Shown here piece by piece: positions 1 through 13,700 of a stretch of DNA of 64,000 bases. The stretch spans positions 26,617,478 to 26,681,477 of the forward strand of contig CM017558.1 in assembly GCA_007844125.1 (NCBI GenBank), read 5' to 3'. The stretch is from Sinonovacula constricta (lineage: Eukaryota; Mollusca; Bivalvia; Cardiida; Solecurtidae). Under the pieces are notes generated by a model. The model saw nothing but the letters and a program-made list of their open reading frames with translations. It had not been told where the DNA came from and did no database searches. Position numbers and translations under genes: made by a program. How positions within the stretch are numbered: position 1 is the stretch's first letter; each line of letters starts with the position of its first letter.

Positions 1-600
1 CTTTTCACTTATAATTTTCATTATATTTTTTTGTCAAAGTTGTATTTGTCTTGGCAACCATTTAAGGTAGAGCTTTGATACTTAACACAGTTGTCTGACA
101 TCACAGTAGCAATTGTCAGTACAAGTTTCATAACTCTTGACTGTATTTTGTCATAGTTATGCCCCTTTTCACTTAGCATTTTCATTAAATTGTTTGTTTC
201 AGTTGTCTTTTTCTCAGTAACCATTCATGAAAGAGCTTTGAAACTTAACATACCTTCACACAAGTGTTCATTTAAAATGACGGAGTGTCATGTCTAAGAA
301 CCATGGCCCTATCTCAAAGGTCAAGGTCATACCTAGAGTATAAAATATCAAAAAATGACAAAATGTAGCTTTCGAGTTCAGTTCAGTACTTAAAAATGGT
401 ACTTCAGCTAAGATGCATAAAAGAATGTTCCCCTCAATGAAACAGATTTTTGCATGGTTCTCAACTGTCAAAGTCACACTGTTTGTTCAAAGTTCAAAAT
501 TTGTGCAAATTTATAGCTTCTGGAGAATAACTTTGCAATTATTCAAAGGATTTCATCCACATAACATAGAATTGTTAATCTAAACATAAAATGAAAACTG
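1..600 (+). repeat. Dispersed repeat, copy 1 (CAAAGTTGTCTTTTTCTCAG family)
   Basis: Non-coding interspersed repeat. The modules 'accattcaaggtagagctttga', 'acatcacagtagcaatt' and 'gttatgccccttttcactta' recur here and again at 15120-15450 and 17130-17290. The following module, with GACGGAGTG, 'ctaagaaccatggccct' and 'aggatttcatc', recurs at 17340-17555. Compared with that second copy, about 325-490 holds extra sequence. Short open frames here have no splice or codon support. The family is recognised from internal recurrence only. Confidence 0.75.
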
Positions 601-855
601 GCAACCTTTTTTGTTCTTCATATATTGAGTATGGGGTTCAGACAATTGGCACCAACCCTGTGTCCAGTCGAGACAAAGCCGGTGCTGCCAAGCTGAATAA
701 CTTGAATACACACACACCCAGACAGTGCCAAAATTGGCAATATGATAGATACTTTTGTGCATATTATATATATTAATGATGAATACCAGTAATTAGCACT
801 CAAATTAAGTTTGGTCATAGGTGTAATGTGACATAGATGGGATTTCAAAAAGTCT

Positions 856-1070
856 TTGATGAGTTCTCAACTGGGTCACGTGGGGTCAAAAAATAGGTCA
901 CTAGGTCAAATTTTAGAAATTGTTTTCATCACCCTGCAAACCATACTTATGGCACAATCAGCAAAGATTTCTAAAGTAAAAAATCATAATTACTTGATGC
1001 CAGATATGAGCCTACTAAAGGTTCATGCTTGCAGGTGAGTGATTAGGGGCCATCATGGCCCTCTTTATTA
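856..1070 (+). repeat. Fragment of the tandem-core dispersed element (3' end)
   Basis: Contains the 'gtggggtcaaaaaataggtc' core motif and the end module with GGGCCATCATGGCCC, the same as in the fuller copy at 15453-17131. It is a 3' fragment with about one core unit. No coding content. Confidence 0.7.
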
Positions 1071-2389
1071 ACTAAAATATTGTTTTATGAAAGGATCTTT
1101 TTTGTTTCCTTTTCACTCATACTCAAAAAATCTTAAATAGAATTCACATTGAAATTTTAATTTATGTTTTCATATGTGCCCAACTAAAATGTGAAATTTC
1201 TATTTTATTCAGTCAATTTTAACATACCTGTATCAAGCATAGTATGTGCATCAACTTGTCATTGAATCAAACTAAACCGTGAATGTTTGGGATACATTTT
1301 TTAAAAGTGTCTAAGGAACACATCTCATTTTCATCAGTCCGCAACCGCAGACGATATAAAACTTGTGTAACTACATCCTGTTGTTACACTATCACAAATC
1401 CAAATTGTACAACAACATGATTGCCTTTTTATGACTCTTTTTCCTGTTGCTTCTTAGCCATGTTGTAATAGATTAGTTGAGAAATGTACATACCAAAAGT
1501 GACATGACAAGAATATAAAAGAAAAACAAGGTGATTTTCTAAACCATTTTAATTTTATCTCAAACAATTGCATCCCTTTAAATTTAAAATTTTATACCAT
1601 TTGCAGGTTTCATACAAAGTCTGGAAATCCTGGAAAAGTATTGAATTAGTGAAGATTTTAAGTCTGGAAACGGTATGGAAAGAAATGCTGTAGGATAAAA
1701 CCTCTGGAAAAGCAATAGTACACCAATTTTCACACATGCAATAATACTCTTTATGAAATCAACATTTTAACAACAAGAAACTGAACCAGAGTCGTAGGGA
1801 AGTCTTTTTCGGTAATTAATTTCTGACCAGGTTTAACCAGTTTAATCTGCTTCTGGTAATGCCCCATTGTTTAGCACTTTTGTCTGCTAGCATTCTATAG
1901 TCAATGTGGCGAGCCTGCCCTCTGTCATTCCCAACAAACTGCTCCCATCTAACTGGTCTCATACTGCCCATCCTACACATGCCACAAAATTGGAAACATC
2001 ATGGTCACATTTACCAATTGCCAGTTGTTTTAGGCGTTTCTTTACATAGTGCATGAAAGGACATTAAAAATGGGTGTATATTGTAATTTAATTTAATGGA
2101 TTGTGTTGTGTAACTTACAAGTAACTTTAGAAATATTTACATTGTGTGACATCATAATTGGAAAGTAATTTCTCCTTAGCAATGGAAACACAGCGAGAAA
2201 TAGATGACTAGGATTGTGTCGGATTAATCCAAATGGATAGCTCAGTACATTGTGTGCAAAAAAAGGTTTTGATAAGTACAATATGGTGGAATCAGTGCTC
2301 GTATATCACAAGAAAACAAGGCAAAACACATTTGAGCTAAATAGCTGAGATGTTAGGACCAATAACCAGTAGTTTCTTCCTCAAAGGAC
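1071..2389. other. Spacer without supported gene
   Basis: AT-rich sequence with only short open frames interrupted by stops. No exon with a good acceptor and donor pair could be defined on either strand. It lies between the dispersed repeat and the Penelope-like relic. Confidence 0.5.
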
Positions 2390-3965
2390 AAGGATAATGT
2401 TGACACTTTTTGTTTGAAACCTTTTTATCATTTAAAACATCTTAAACAGTCCTTTCAGAATATTCATGATAAATTTGTACTTGTACCTGCAGACAAAGCT
2501 TCAAACAACATAATTTTTGTCTGATGACTATATTACAAAAATGTTCTTAGTGCTGAGTTATCCACCACCAGTTTTTACTCTTGCACCAACCTTGACTTTC
2601 AGACAGTCATTGACAAACATAAACAGATATTGTATAATTTCAATATCAAAATAGAATCAAAGCAAGAAAAACTTCCTTCCTTGTACTGGATTCCTAAGCT
2701 TCACTAAACACCATACAAGTCACGATTCAAAGCTAATGCCAGCTCTAGCACCAGCACTCACATATCTAAAGTACTTACATCTTACCTTACAGCCGTTCGC
2801 AATCACGTTGTTAAATATTGTGAAAAAGTGTATGAAAATTCAGGAATTAGCATTTTTTGGTCTATTAAAAATTCTTCAGAAGTCTTAGACAAGTTTCGTA
2901 CTTTAAACTCTCATTGCTCTGCAGTTAATACTTACGATTTCTCTACGCTGTACACTTCTTTACCTCATGATTTAATTAAGACCAAATTGATTGCTCTAAT
3001 TGAGAAAACATTTGCTCGAGAGCAACGTCTATATGTTGCATGTCATGAAAGTAATGCATTTTTTACCAACACTTTCTTAAGTTTACTATGTGGACTTGCA
3101 CGGATGTTTGTGAAGCTCTACATTTTCTATTAGACAATATTTACATAAAATGCGGTGACACTTTATTTAGACAAGTAATTGGTATCCTTATGGGAACCAA
3201 CTGTGCACCATTAATTGCAGATTTGTTTTTATACTGCTTTGAACATGATTTCATGTTAACTTTATCCCCATCAAACATTATAGAGCCTTTCAATTTAACG
3301 TCACGCTATCTTGACGATATTCTAACTATAGATAATCCTTTCTTTTCACAAATGATCAATCTGATTTACCCAGAATGATTCATCCAGAATTTACCCTTAA
3401 TAAAGCAAATAACTGACATTTAAATGCAGCATTTCTAGACATTGAGATCAATATGTCCAATGACAATGTCTCTACTAAAATCTATGACAAGAGAGATGAA
3501 TTCAACTTTAGTATTGTGAATTATCCATACCTTGATGGTGATTTACATCGTGCTACCTCCTATGGTATTTACATATCACAACTTACAAAGTTTGCACGAG
3601 TTTGTACTAAAGTAGAAGATTTCAATGCTAGAAACTGGTTTATTTCTTCTAAACTGTTACAGCAAGGCTTTCGTTTTCATAAATAAAGAAAGGCGTTTTC
3701 AAAATTCTTTCAACGCAATGGTTTTATTGCTTCTAAGTACAATAGCAGTATGAAAATACTTATGCAGAAAGGAATTAGCCATCCTGCATTTTATGGAAAT
3801 GTTTTATACAAGTTAAAGAAGATCAAGGGTCTCAATAACTTTTCTGACCACTTTACAAAACTTATCAGAAAATGTATTGCAGACGGTTACGAACCGGGAA
3901 TCCTTCGATGTACTGCATTGCTTGCAATTGACCCTTTTACAGTCAAGAACTTGCATTGCTTTTAA
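2390..3965 (+). pseudogene. Penelope-like element reverse transcriptase, broken
   Basis: Relic of a Penelope-like retroelement polymerase. Recognisable blocks in order: FVLVPADKASNNIIF (about 2470-2520), LPSLYWIPKLH (2670-2705), STYDFSTLYTSLPH-like NTYDFSTLYTSLPHDL (2926-2975), MGTNCAPLIADLFLY (3190-3232), RYLDDILTIDNPFFSQM (3304-3355) with the catalytic-type YLDD motif, FLDIEI (3433-3450), KIYDKRDEFNFSIVNYPYLD (3478-3537) and the C-terminal GISHPAFYGNVLYKLKKIKG (3774-3833). The reading frame moves between the 2828, 3088 and 3453 blocks, and in-frame stops occur at about 2522, 2706, 3411 and 3684. It therefore cannot make a polymerase. No GIY-YIG endonuclease domain is visible. The family assignment rests on motif order known from Penelope-like elements of invertebrates. 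It is probably a fossil insertion upstream of, or in an intron of, the plus-strand gene. Confidence 0.8.
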
Positions 3966-4745
3966 ATTACATGATGACCGGACAGGTTGTTGAGACTATA
4001 TGAAAAGAGTGACCTAAAGCCATAATTGGACAGTCACTGTTGGATTTCTTGTCTCTTCATCTCTCCAGTCGTGCCCTATATAGGCGGGACAACTTGAACA
4101 GTCTCCATACCCTTTACGTGAGATTGCACAGTAGGTATAACATCAGGATTTTTTGTACCTTTATCATATATAATATGTCAACTGCAGTTAATCCTCAGCT
4201 TTTATATGGTTTTTTTAAACGTATTAACTCTAAACAATACTACGTTTTATTTTGTTGATTTGGGTTGTTTTCTAAAACTCTATTATTTCTTTCGTATTTT
4301 TTACATTTCTGGCATATGACGTCATGGCATTTATGACATCATTATATTGTCCTTATAATATATCAGCGCTTGTTCTGTTTATTTTATTTGAAACTACTCT
4401 CTCATTTGGAATCTTTTGGTTACTGAGCCTTTTATCTACTGTACATACTGTACATATGTTGTTAGTTAATTTTATTACTAGTTATTATGTATGTACATAA
4501 GTTAATTATATCTGTTTTAACTCCCGATGCAGGTGCTTACTTTTAGTTGTTTCACTTTGATGAGATATTTTTATTTACACTGTTTGTTTGATAGAAAAAC
4601 CTTCAGGAAGTGCGAGGTTCGAGCGTTCCACAAACCAGGTTTAAGCATGATGGTTTTTCTTTTTGTGTGTTATGTCTCGTCTCTCTGTTTTTGTCACATT
4701 TACATTTACCTTGTTTGCCTTTGTCTACAGGTAGATAAAATTTAA
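3966..4745 (+). mobile_element. 3' region of the Penelope-like relic
   Basis: The AT-rich stretch after the polymerase relic still has short plus-strand open segments that look like decayed retroelement tail, including a block around 4526-4745 preceded by 'taactcccgatgcaggtgct'. No domain is recognised. The 3' end of the insertion cannot be set exactly because no terminal duplication was found. Confidence 0.4.
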
Positions 4746-7638
4746 ATATCTGTGGAAATTTTGATAGGACCTTTTCTTATTTACCTATTTGAAATATTAT
4801 TTGAAATTTACATAAACGAGTCTGGTGGAAATCTGATGCTGTGGTGACCTTGTCATGCAATTGCCAAATCAAATGCATTAAGAAAAAAGAATCATTCAGT
4901 TTAAAATGCAGCTAATTTGGGAAGACCTTAAAATGTGAAAGTGGCATAAATGTACTGTTAGACACTTCACACAAATTGTTGTTTTTGTTGTTTTTTGTTG
5001 TTGCATTGTACCAACACAAATTATGCTAATGTTGGTGACGTCCAGCTAAAAATTAGTGGTGGCAGACCCCATAGTGCAGATATGTGTGTTAAGTCTTTCA
5101 TTGACTAAAAATTGTTATGTTCGCCATACAGTAGGGGTTTGGATTATTCAACTGCCATGACAGTGTTCATACGGGGATCAGCTGTTAGGCTCGTATTCTT
5201 AATCAAAGTGATATGCATGTCATATGGCACCCCATTACCACCAGACCCTCCCACCGGTTAGCTTCATTCTTAATTGTCTCACTTGGGTTTGTAGCACCTT
5301 TTAAGGTTTGTATTGATAAGAGATTATAGTCTTTATCATACTTTGCATGGCAATGATGTAGGTTTAGGAGGCTTAGGATTGAAAAATAGCACACCATAAA
5401 ACAAGGAATTGGTTAACTTAGTGAAACATGTGATATTACATATATGTTTTTTTATATATCTATACAGTATTAGTATACATATTACATAATTTAAAAAAAT
5501 GGCCATTTTAATAGTGTGTAATATATATACTTTTATTCTTTATTTTTTCTCGCTTGCATGAAACTATTCATGTGCTTTATTAAAATTACCTGTTTTGATG
5601 TTTAAATAAGATTATGAAAAATCAGACTATAACCACTCAACCACTTAGCCATTTAAACTAAAATTGGGACAGTTCAAAAGACACCATTGGTTACATGTAC
5701 ATGTCCATTCCATAACAGTTACCTTGGCTACATTAATAAAATGCATACAGTGCTCATTTAGAACACAAGACATACCTAAAAGTTTTGTAGTTACTAACTG
5801 TCAGTATAAACAAATTCTACTAAAAAAGAAATCTGTACAAAATAATTGTTTAGCAATACAGATTAAGTGAAGCACATGGTCCCTGTTCAAACATATTTAG
5901 TTATAGAGTTGTTAAATTTATAGTAATGGGCCTACGGATAGTGATATAATGTTTATGTAAGAAAATAAATGTTATGCCGTTGAATCGGTCACCCCAGTTC
6001 ATCAAAGTATACAGTATACAAATACTATAATTATGGTCACCAATTTACTGAAACGTCTCTTCAGTATATAGGACCATTCATTCACTGATATGCCTTTACA
6101 TCACTGATTCTGACACATATTGCCTTCGTTCTGAGGCCTGCGAGTCATGTATTGTTTAATTCAGCAAATTGGGAAAAGAGTCTATTATAAGAAGTCTATC
6201 CATGGACAGGACTCTTGACTGCATCATGACGGTGGTCAGCTGGCAACAACATTTTCACATTTACTAGCTGCTCGGCACACTAGACATCTACAGTGCATGT
6301 CCCTAGTCTGGCAGCAAAGGGACAACGAGAACTGGAAGTAGTGAACTCCCTGCGTTGGCCCAAACCTGCTGAGACATCACTAGCATTGATCGTACAATCT
6401 AATGCTTGTGGCCATGCAGCATCATTGTTGACTGAAATTATCTTCAAGGGGTCAAATTAAGCTTCATTGTAAGGACTGTTGGGAGAGATATTTCCACACA
6501 TAACAGCACAGTCATTTGACAGGCCCGGATGGCACTAATAGTTTTATTGCTGTCTTCACCTGCTGATTACCAGGGAACAGGCATAATGTTAAGCTGCAAT
6601 GATATCAACTTCTGTATGGATTCCCTTCAAAATTGGTTCAGTGCAGACATGTGATGTTTCCCGATTTCGCCGGGAGACTCCCGATATCAGGGGTCTGTCT
6701 TACGCCTCAGGCTGAGCACATCAATTCCCCCGCTCTGATGTTTCCAACAGACTTAATTTCATTCCTGCTAAAGACTGCCCCAGACAGTAGCTACCAGACG
6801 ATCATTTGATTACGCAATATATCCTACTGCAAGCGACCAGCATCTGCGTGTGTATGTGTGCAGCTAATGGAAACAGATTACTACCAATCATTCAAGTGGT
6901 GTACATTTTCTCTACTTGAAAATATCTTTAAAACAAATGGTTGAATTTGCTGCACACTTAGTAAATGGTTGTAAGATATGCTCTGCGCAAGAAAGAAAAA
7001 TACAATATTTTGAGTTCTTCTTTAGTGTATTTGGCCTTTTGTCCTTCGACTTGCTTTTCCAGAGAATAACTTCATACATATTGCATAGGTCAGGTCCAAA
7101 CTTGGTGTATAAGTACCTGATGATGAATATAAATGAAGCACACAAAATTCATTGATACATGAATAGATTGATGGAATACGTTTGATGATAAGTTACCTTC
7201 CATACATACTAATTCATTATACATGAATTAAGTTTCATGCAATAGCTATAGAAAAGAAACATCACGAATAAACATAGTTTCTAGTTGAATGATTATGGCT
7301 GCTTTCTGTTCCCATCACAAACACCATTACGTTTCAGAAGTTAAGTACTTACAACATATACAAAAAGAGTCTGCCATTACCGCAAACAAGGTTCCAGACC
7401 CAGGTTGTTGTTTTTCAAAACAAAATAAAATATGCAATCACTCATGATCTTCATTTGTACCACAATGTTGTATACATGTTTTGTCCTATGTTTAATTAAT
7501 GCAGCTTTTTATTTTTTACTCGTAACTTCACATTTTAGATTTCCTTGTGTTTGTCTATTTAACTTCATCCATTAAGAAATCAAGGATGTAAACAGTAATG
7601 GTTCGCTGTGGAGTTTAAATGTAAATTTTATTTTTCAG
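4746..7638. other. Spacer or intron, no supported exon
   Basis: No coding exon with canonical splice sites was found. Most of it is AT-rich. The stretch 6090-6860 has visibly more G and C and few long runs of A or T, but stops close all frames. If the plus-strand gene has exons upstream of the window, this is intron. Confidence 0.45.
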
Positions 7639-7731
7639 AACTTACAGGATTTCCCCCTTTTTCCATCACCCACAAAGTTGCAACAAATTGACAACAGACA
7701 GTTAACGCGTTCAGTGAGAGATTCTTTAGGG
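7639..7731 (+). CDS. Exon a of the plus-strand gene (first visible)
   Basis: Acceptor 'ttttatttttcag' ends at 7638 and donor 'gtaagtgag' starts at 7732. It encodes 31 residues, NLQDFPLFPSPTKLQQ through RSVRDSLG, phase 0 at both ends. The donor region is also the first copy of the short repeat that leads into the 56-bp satellite. It is probably preceded by exons outside the window. Confidence 0.8.
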
Positions 7732-10700
7732 GTAAGTGAGATATGATATAGTGGTAAGGAGATGGTATAGGGGTAAGTGGGAGATGGTATACGGGCAAGT
7801 GGGAAAGTATAGGAGGTAAGTCAGAACCAGCTAGTGAGATGTTATATTTTCTGTTAGAGGTAGTACAGGAGGTAAGTCAGAACAAGCAAGTGAGATGTTA
7901 TATTTTCTGTTAGAGATAGTACAGGAAGTAAGTCAGAACCAGCAAGTGAGATGTTATATTTTCTGTTAGAGATAGTACAGGAGGTAAGTCAGAACCAGGA
8001 TGTGAGATGTTATATTTTCTGTTAGAGATAGTATAGGAGGTATGTCGGAACCAGCAAGTGAGATGTTATATTTTCTGTTAGAGATAGTACTGGAGGTATG
8101 TCAGAACCAGCAAGTGAGATGTTATATTTTCTGTTAGAGATAGTACAGGAGGTAAGTCAGAACCAGCAAGTGAGATGTTATATTTTCTGTTAGAGATAGT
8201 ACAGGAGGTATGTCAGAACCAGCAAGTGAGATGTTATATTTTCTGTTAGAGATAGTACAGGAGGTAAATCAGAACCAGGATGTGAGATGTTATATTTTCT
8301 GTTAGAGATAGTACAGGAGGTATGTCAGAACCAGCTAGTGAGATGTTATATTTTCTGTTAGAGATAGTATAGGAGGTATGTCAGAACCAGGATGTGAGAT
8401 GTTATATTTTCTGTTAGAGATAGTACAGGAGGTATGTCAGAACCAGCAAGTGAGATGTTATATTTTCTGTTAGAGATAGTACAGGAGGTATGTCAGAACC
8501 AGCAAGTAAGATGTTATATTTTCTGTTAGAGATAGTACAGGAGGTAAGTCAGAACCAGCTAGTGAGATGTTATATTTTCTGTTAGAGATAGTATAGGAGG
8601 TATGTCAGAACCAGCAATTGAGATGTTATATTTTCTGTTAGAGATAGTACAGGAGGTAAGTCAGAACCAGCTAGTGAGATGTTATATTTTCTGTTAGAGA
8701 TAGTACAGGAGGTAAGTCCGAACCAGGATGTGAGATGTTATATTTTCTGTTAGAGATAGTACAGGAGGTAAGTCAGAACCAGCAAGTGAGATGTTATATT
8801 TTCTGTTAGAGATAGTACAGGAGGTAAGTCAGAACCAGCTAGTGAGATGTTATATTTTCTGTTAGAGATAGTATAGGAGGTATGTCAGAACCAGCAATTG
8901 AGATGTTATATTTTCTGTTAGAGATAGTACAGGAGGTAAGTCAGAACCAGCTAGTGAGATGTTATATTTTCTGTTAGAGATAGTACAGGAGGTAAGTCCG
9001 AACCAGGATGTGAGATGTTATATTTTCTGTTAGAGATAGTACAGGAGGTAAGTCAGAACCAGCTAGTGAGATGTTATATTTTCTGTTAGAGATAGTACAG
9101 GAGGTATGTCAGAACCAGCAAGTGAGATGTTATATTTTCTGTTAGAAACAGTGTAGGAGGTAAGTCAGAACCAGCAAGTGAATGTTATATTTCCTGTTAG
9201 AGATAGTACAGGAGGTATGTCAGAACCAGCAAGTGAGATGTTATATTTTCTGTTAGAGATAGTACAGGAGGTATGTCAGAACCAGCAAGTGAGATGTTAT
9301 ATTTTCTGTTAGAGATAGTACAGGAGGTAAGTCAGAACCAGGATGTGAGATGTTATATTTTCTGTTAGAGATAGTGTAGGAGGTATGTCAGAACCAGCAA
9401 GTGAGATGTTATATTTTCTGTTAGAGATAGTACAGGAGGTAAGTCAGAACCAGCTAGTGAGATGTTATATTTTCTGTTAGAGATAGTGTAGGAGGTATGT
9501 CAGAACCAGCAAGTGAGATGTTATATTTTCTGTTAGAGATAGTACAGGAGGTATGTCAGAACCAGCAAGTGAGATGTTATATTTTCTGTTAGAGATAGTA
9601 TAGGAGGTAAGTCAGAACCAGGATGTGAGATGTTATATTTTCTGTTAGAGATAGTACAGGAGGTAAGTCAGAACCAGCAAGTGAGATGTTATATTTTCTG
9701 TTAGAGATAGTATAGGAGGTATGTCAGAACCAGGATGTGAGATGTTATATGTTCTGTTAGAGATAGTACAGGAGGTAAGTCAGAACCAGGATGTGAGATG
9801 TTATATTTTCTGTTAGAGATAGTACAGGAGGTAAGTCAGAACCAGGATGTGAGATGTTATATTTTTTGTTAGAGATAGTACAGGAGGTAAGTCAGAACCA
9901 GCTAGTGAGATGTTATATTTTCTGTTAGAGATAGTACAGGAGGTATGTCAGAACCAGCAAGTGAGATGTTATATTTTCTGTTAGAGACAGTGTAGGAGGT
10001 AAGTCAGAACCAGCAAGTGAGATGTTATATTTTCTGTTAGAGATAGTACAGGAGGTATGTCAGAACCAGCAAGTGAGATGTTTTATTTTCTGTTAGAGAT
10101 AGTACAGGAGGTATGTCAGAACCAGCAAGTGAGATGTTATATTTTCTGTTAGAGATAGTACAGGAGGTAAGTCAGAACCAGGATGTGAGATGTTATATTT
10201 TCTGTTAGAGATAGTACAGGAGGTATGTCAGAACCAGCAAGTGAGATGTTATATTTTCTGTTAGAGACAGTGTAGGAGGTAAGTCAGAACCAGCAAGTGA
10301 GATGTTATATTTTCTGTTAGAGATAGTACAGGAGGTATGTCAGAACCAGCAAGTGAGATGTTATATTTTCTGTTAGAGATAGTACAGGAGGTATGTCAGA
10401 ACCAGCAAGTGAGATGTTATATTTTCTGTTAGAGATAGTACAGGAGGTAAGTCAGAACCAGCAAGTGAGATGTTATATTTTCTGTTAGAGATAGTACAGG
10501 AGGTATGTCAGAACCAGCAAGTGAGATGTTATATTTTCTGTTAGAGATAGTACAGGAGGTAAGTCAGAACCAGCTAGTGAGATGTTATATTTTCTGTTAG
10601 AGATAGTGTAGGAGGTATGTCAGAACCAGCAAGTGAGATGTTATATTTTCTGTTAGAGATAGTACAGGAGGTATGTCAGAACCAGCAAATGAGATGTTAT

Positions 10701-13700
10701 ATTTTCTGTTAGAGATAGTATAGGAGGTAAGTCAGAACCAGCAAGTGAGATGTTATATTTTCTGTTAGAGATAGTACAGGAGGTAAGTCAGAACCAGCAA
10801 GTGAGATGTTATATTTTCTGTTAGAGATAGTACAGGAGGTAAGTCAGAACAAGCAAGTGAGATGTTATATTTTCTGTTAGAGATAGTACAGGAGGTAAGT
10901 CAGAACCAGCAAGTGAGATGTTATATTTTCTGTTAGAGATAGTACAGGAGGTATGTCAGAACCAGCAAGTGAGATGTTATATTTTCTGTTAGAGATAGTA
11001 CAGGAGGTAAGTCAGAACCAGGATGTGAGATGTTATATTTTCTGTTAAAGATGGTATAGGAGGTATGTCAGAACCAGGATGTGAGATGTTATATTTTCTG
11101 TTAGAGATAGTACAGGAGGTATGTCAGAACCAGCAAGTGAGATGTTATATTTTCTGTTAGAGATAGTATAGGAGGTATGTCAGAACCAGGATTTGAGATG
11201 GTATAGGAATAAGCGAGTTATTATATGTTGACGAAAGACATTGTCTAACTCAAAGCACAGCAGCACAAAGTAGAATACAAAGACGATTTTACTACAACAG
11301 TACCGCCTGTTTGCAGGCAGAACTATGTGATAGGTTATTATTGGAATCACTGCACTCAACATTGCTGTTATGGGACGATGTCACTTGATATAAGGTCATA
11401 TCAGACAAAACAATTCATTCGAAGACAAGGAGTAAACTTCCTGTAGTTGTACTGATCAGATATTGTACCAATTTAATAAATGCATGAGAGTACAGAATTG
11501 TCTATTTTGAAAGGCCAGAAATGCATAAAAACAAAGCCTTGCAGAAGGCTTTTGGAAGTTAATGGCAATGTATTGCGTGTATAATTAGGGTTGCTGATAA
11601 TTCCTAAGCCATTTGGCAAATTATTAAAACTTAAATTTGGATGCTGAAGCATTTTTTTAACCTGATTTGGCTTTGAAGTGCTGAGAAGACATTCCAAAAC
11701 ATCTCAAGTTTGCACATTTCTCTTTAATCTCTTTATGACCAAGGAGACAGTAACTAAGAATGGTGAAATCATAATGTGTTCTAGTTGGTGTTGTTGCTGT
11801 TTTATCATTATGGTTAAATAAATGATTTTGTGTTTGTTATATTTGTTTCAGGACATAACAGATACAGAGAGAGTCATTGGGACTCTGGTCAGGGTAAGTG
11901 TCTATTATTGAGCTTATTGAACACCCTGTTTACACAAGTCAGCAGTTTACAGACAAAAGCCTTTATTTTAGTGCACAGTTGATGCTTCCTTTTTATTCAG
12001 TCGAAAAGCAAATTTCATAAAAATCAATATAGATCAGTCGTAAAGGGGTATAATGTGAACCATGCTTAGCTCGATTGAGCTGTGCTATTAATTGAAAGAT
12101 AGGTGAGAGTTTATCCTAAAACAAAGAAGATTGCTTCTTGTTCTTAGGTCTGCAGAGAAAATAAGTTGCTTAAAAATATAACTGCATAAAGTAAAAAGTT
12201 GAATGATGTGCTATGTGAATTTTTATCACGCCCATATAGAATGCTTCTGAAATAGCCATTGTTCATCTACAGAGGGTGAAGGAATGATTTTGTCAAGTAT
12301 GGAAAGTTGTACACATTTTGTGTGATAGAAAAAGTAATTCCCCTTTCGGTAACCATTGTTCCATTAAAACTGTCAATTGCTCGAAATTGCTTTGTTTTTT
12401 TGTAAAAAAAAAACAAAGTGAAGAAACTTATCTTGGCCCACCTGAGCTATTCATAATTGTGATTGTCCGGCGTCATGCGTCCATCAACATTCTTTAAGCA
12501 ACATCTCATCTGAACCCACTTTCACTTATATAACCAAACTTTATCAGAAGCTTCAGCAGGATACTGAAATGGCGTCTGTTTGTCTGTCCATCACACTTTT
12601 CTGTCTGCTGCCATCTCTCGGTAACTAACTTTAAACAAATATGAACTTGCATACTGCTGTGATGCCTGTCAAGTTTTTTGTTTTTTTATCAGTCAATTTT
12701 CTTCAGAGTTATTGACCTTTATTTAATGAAAAATTTAAAAAAAATCTGTCTGCAGGACAAATAAACAAGTGCAAAATTGGATGTCAACAAATATTAAAGC
12801 ATTCCCAGTAGTCCAGTTTCCAAGAGCCCTAAGTGCAGATTCTACTAAAGATAAGGCTGATAATCGGGATTGCTTTACAAAGGCATTATATACCCATGTG
12901 CATAAGTTAAGGGGTTGAAAATGGGATTAAACCCATGGAATGAGAGGCTAAGAGTTGGCAAGCCTACCACTACACAGTAGTTCCCCTTCTTGTGTGTACA
13001 ACCACTCTAGAAACTGCATAATTAGAATTAAAACTAAAACATTTAAATCAAATTAGATTGTGGTATGTTATTGGATGTTCATGTATTTCTGGCAAATGTC
13101 TCAGTTTGAATAGATATTAGGAGTGCTTTAAAAGTCAATGCCGCTGTTACTAAAACTGTTTGTTTTTTTCGCTGGCAAATTTCTCTTATTACAATGTTAA
13201 GTTCCTAACAAATTAAGATTAATTGTGGAAAGAGGAAATTAGGTAGGGGATCAATATTTTACTTAAACTAGACCTTTCATTCAAGGTAATATTTATGTGC
13301 TGGTATTATGATAATCTTGTCGAATTTGGTACATGGCCTTTTAATGAGAAGAAGTATTTTGGAATTGTTTTTGTGGTCAATTGGATCAAAGTCACTGTTA
13401 CTAAAAGAGTTTTCCTATTTAAAAATCTTTAGTCTTGACTGTGATATAACCACCAAATATGATATAAAATTATCTTATAGGAAAATAACATTTGTGATAG
13501 TTTGGGATTGTTTTTGTGTTACTTTGGTCCGTGTAGTGAAAATTGTGTTACATGCATCATGTACACAAGCTTAACTTTTTAAGTTACATGTACTCCTTCA
13601 TGTACATAAACCACTTTCACTCATTTAACTTTATTGAAAATTGGTGTAACATTTGGTGAATGTAGATAGATATCTACTGGAAAAGTGAAAGATATGTATT

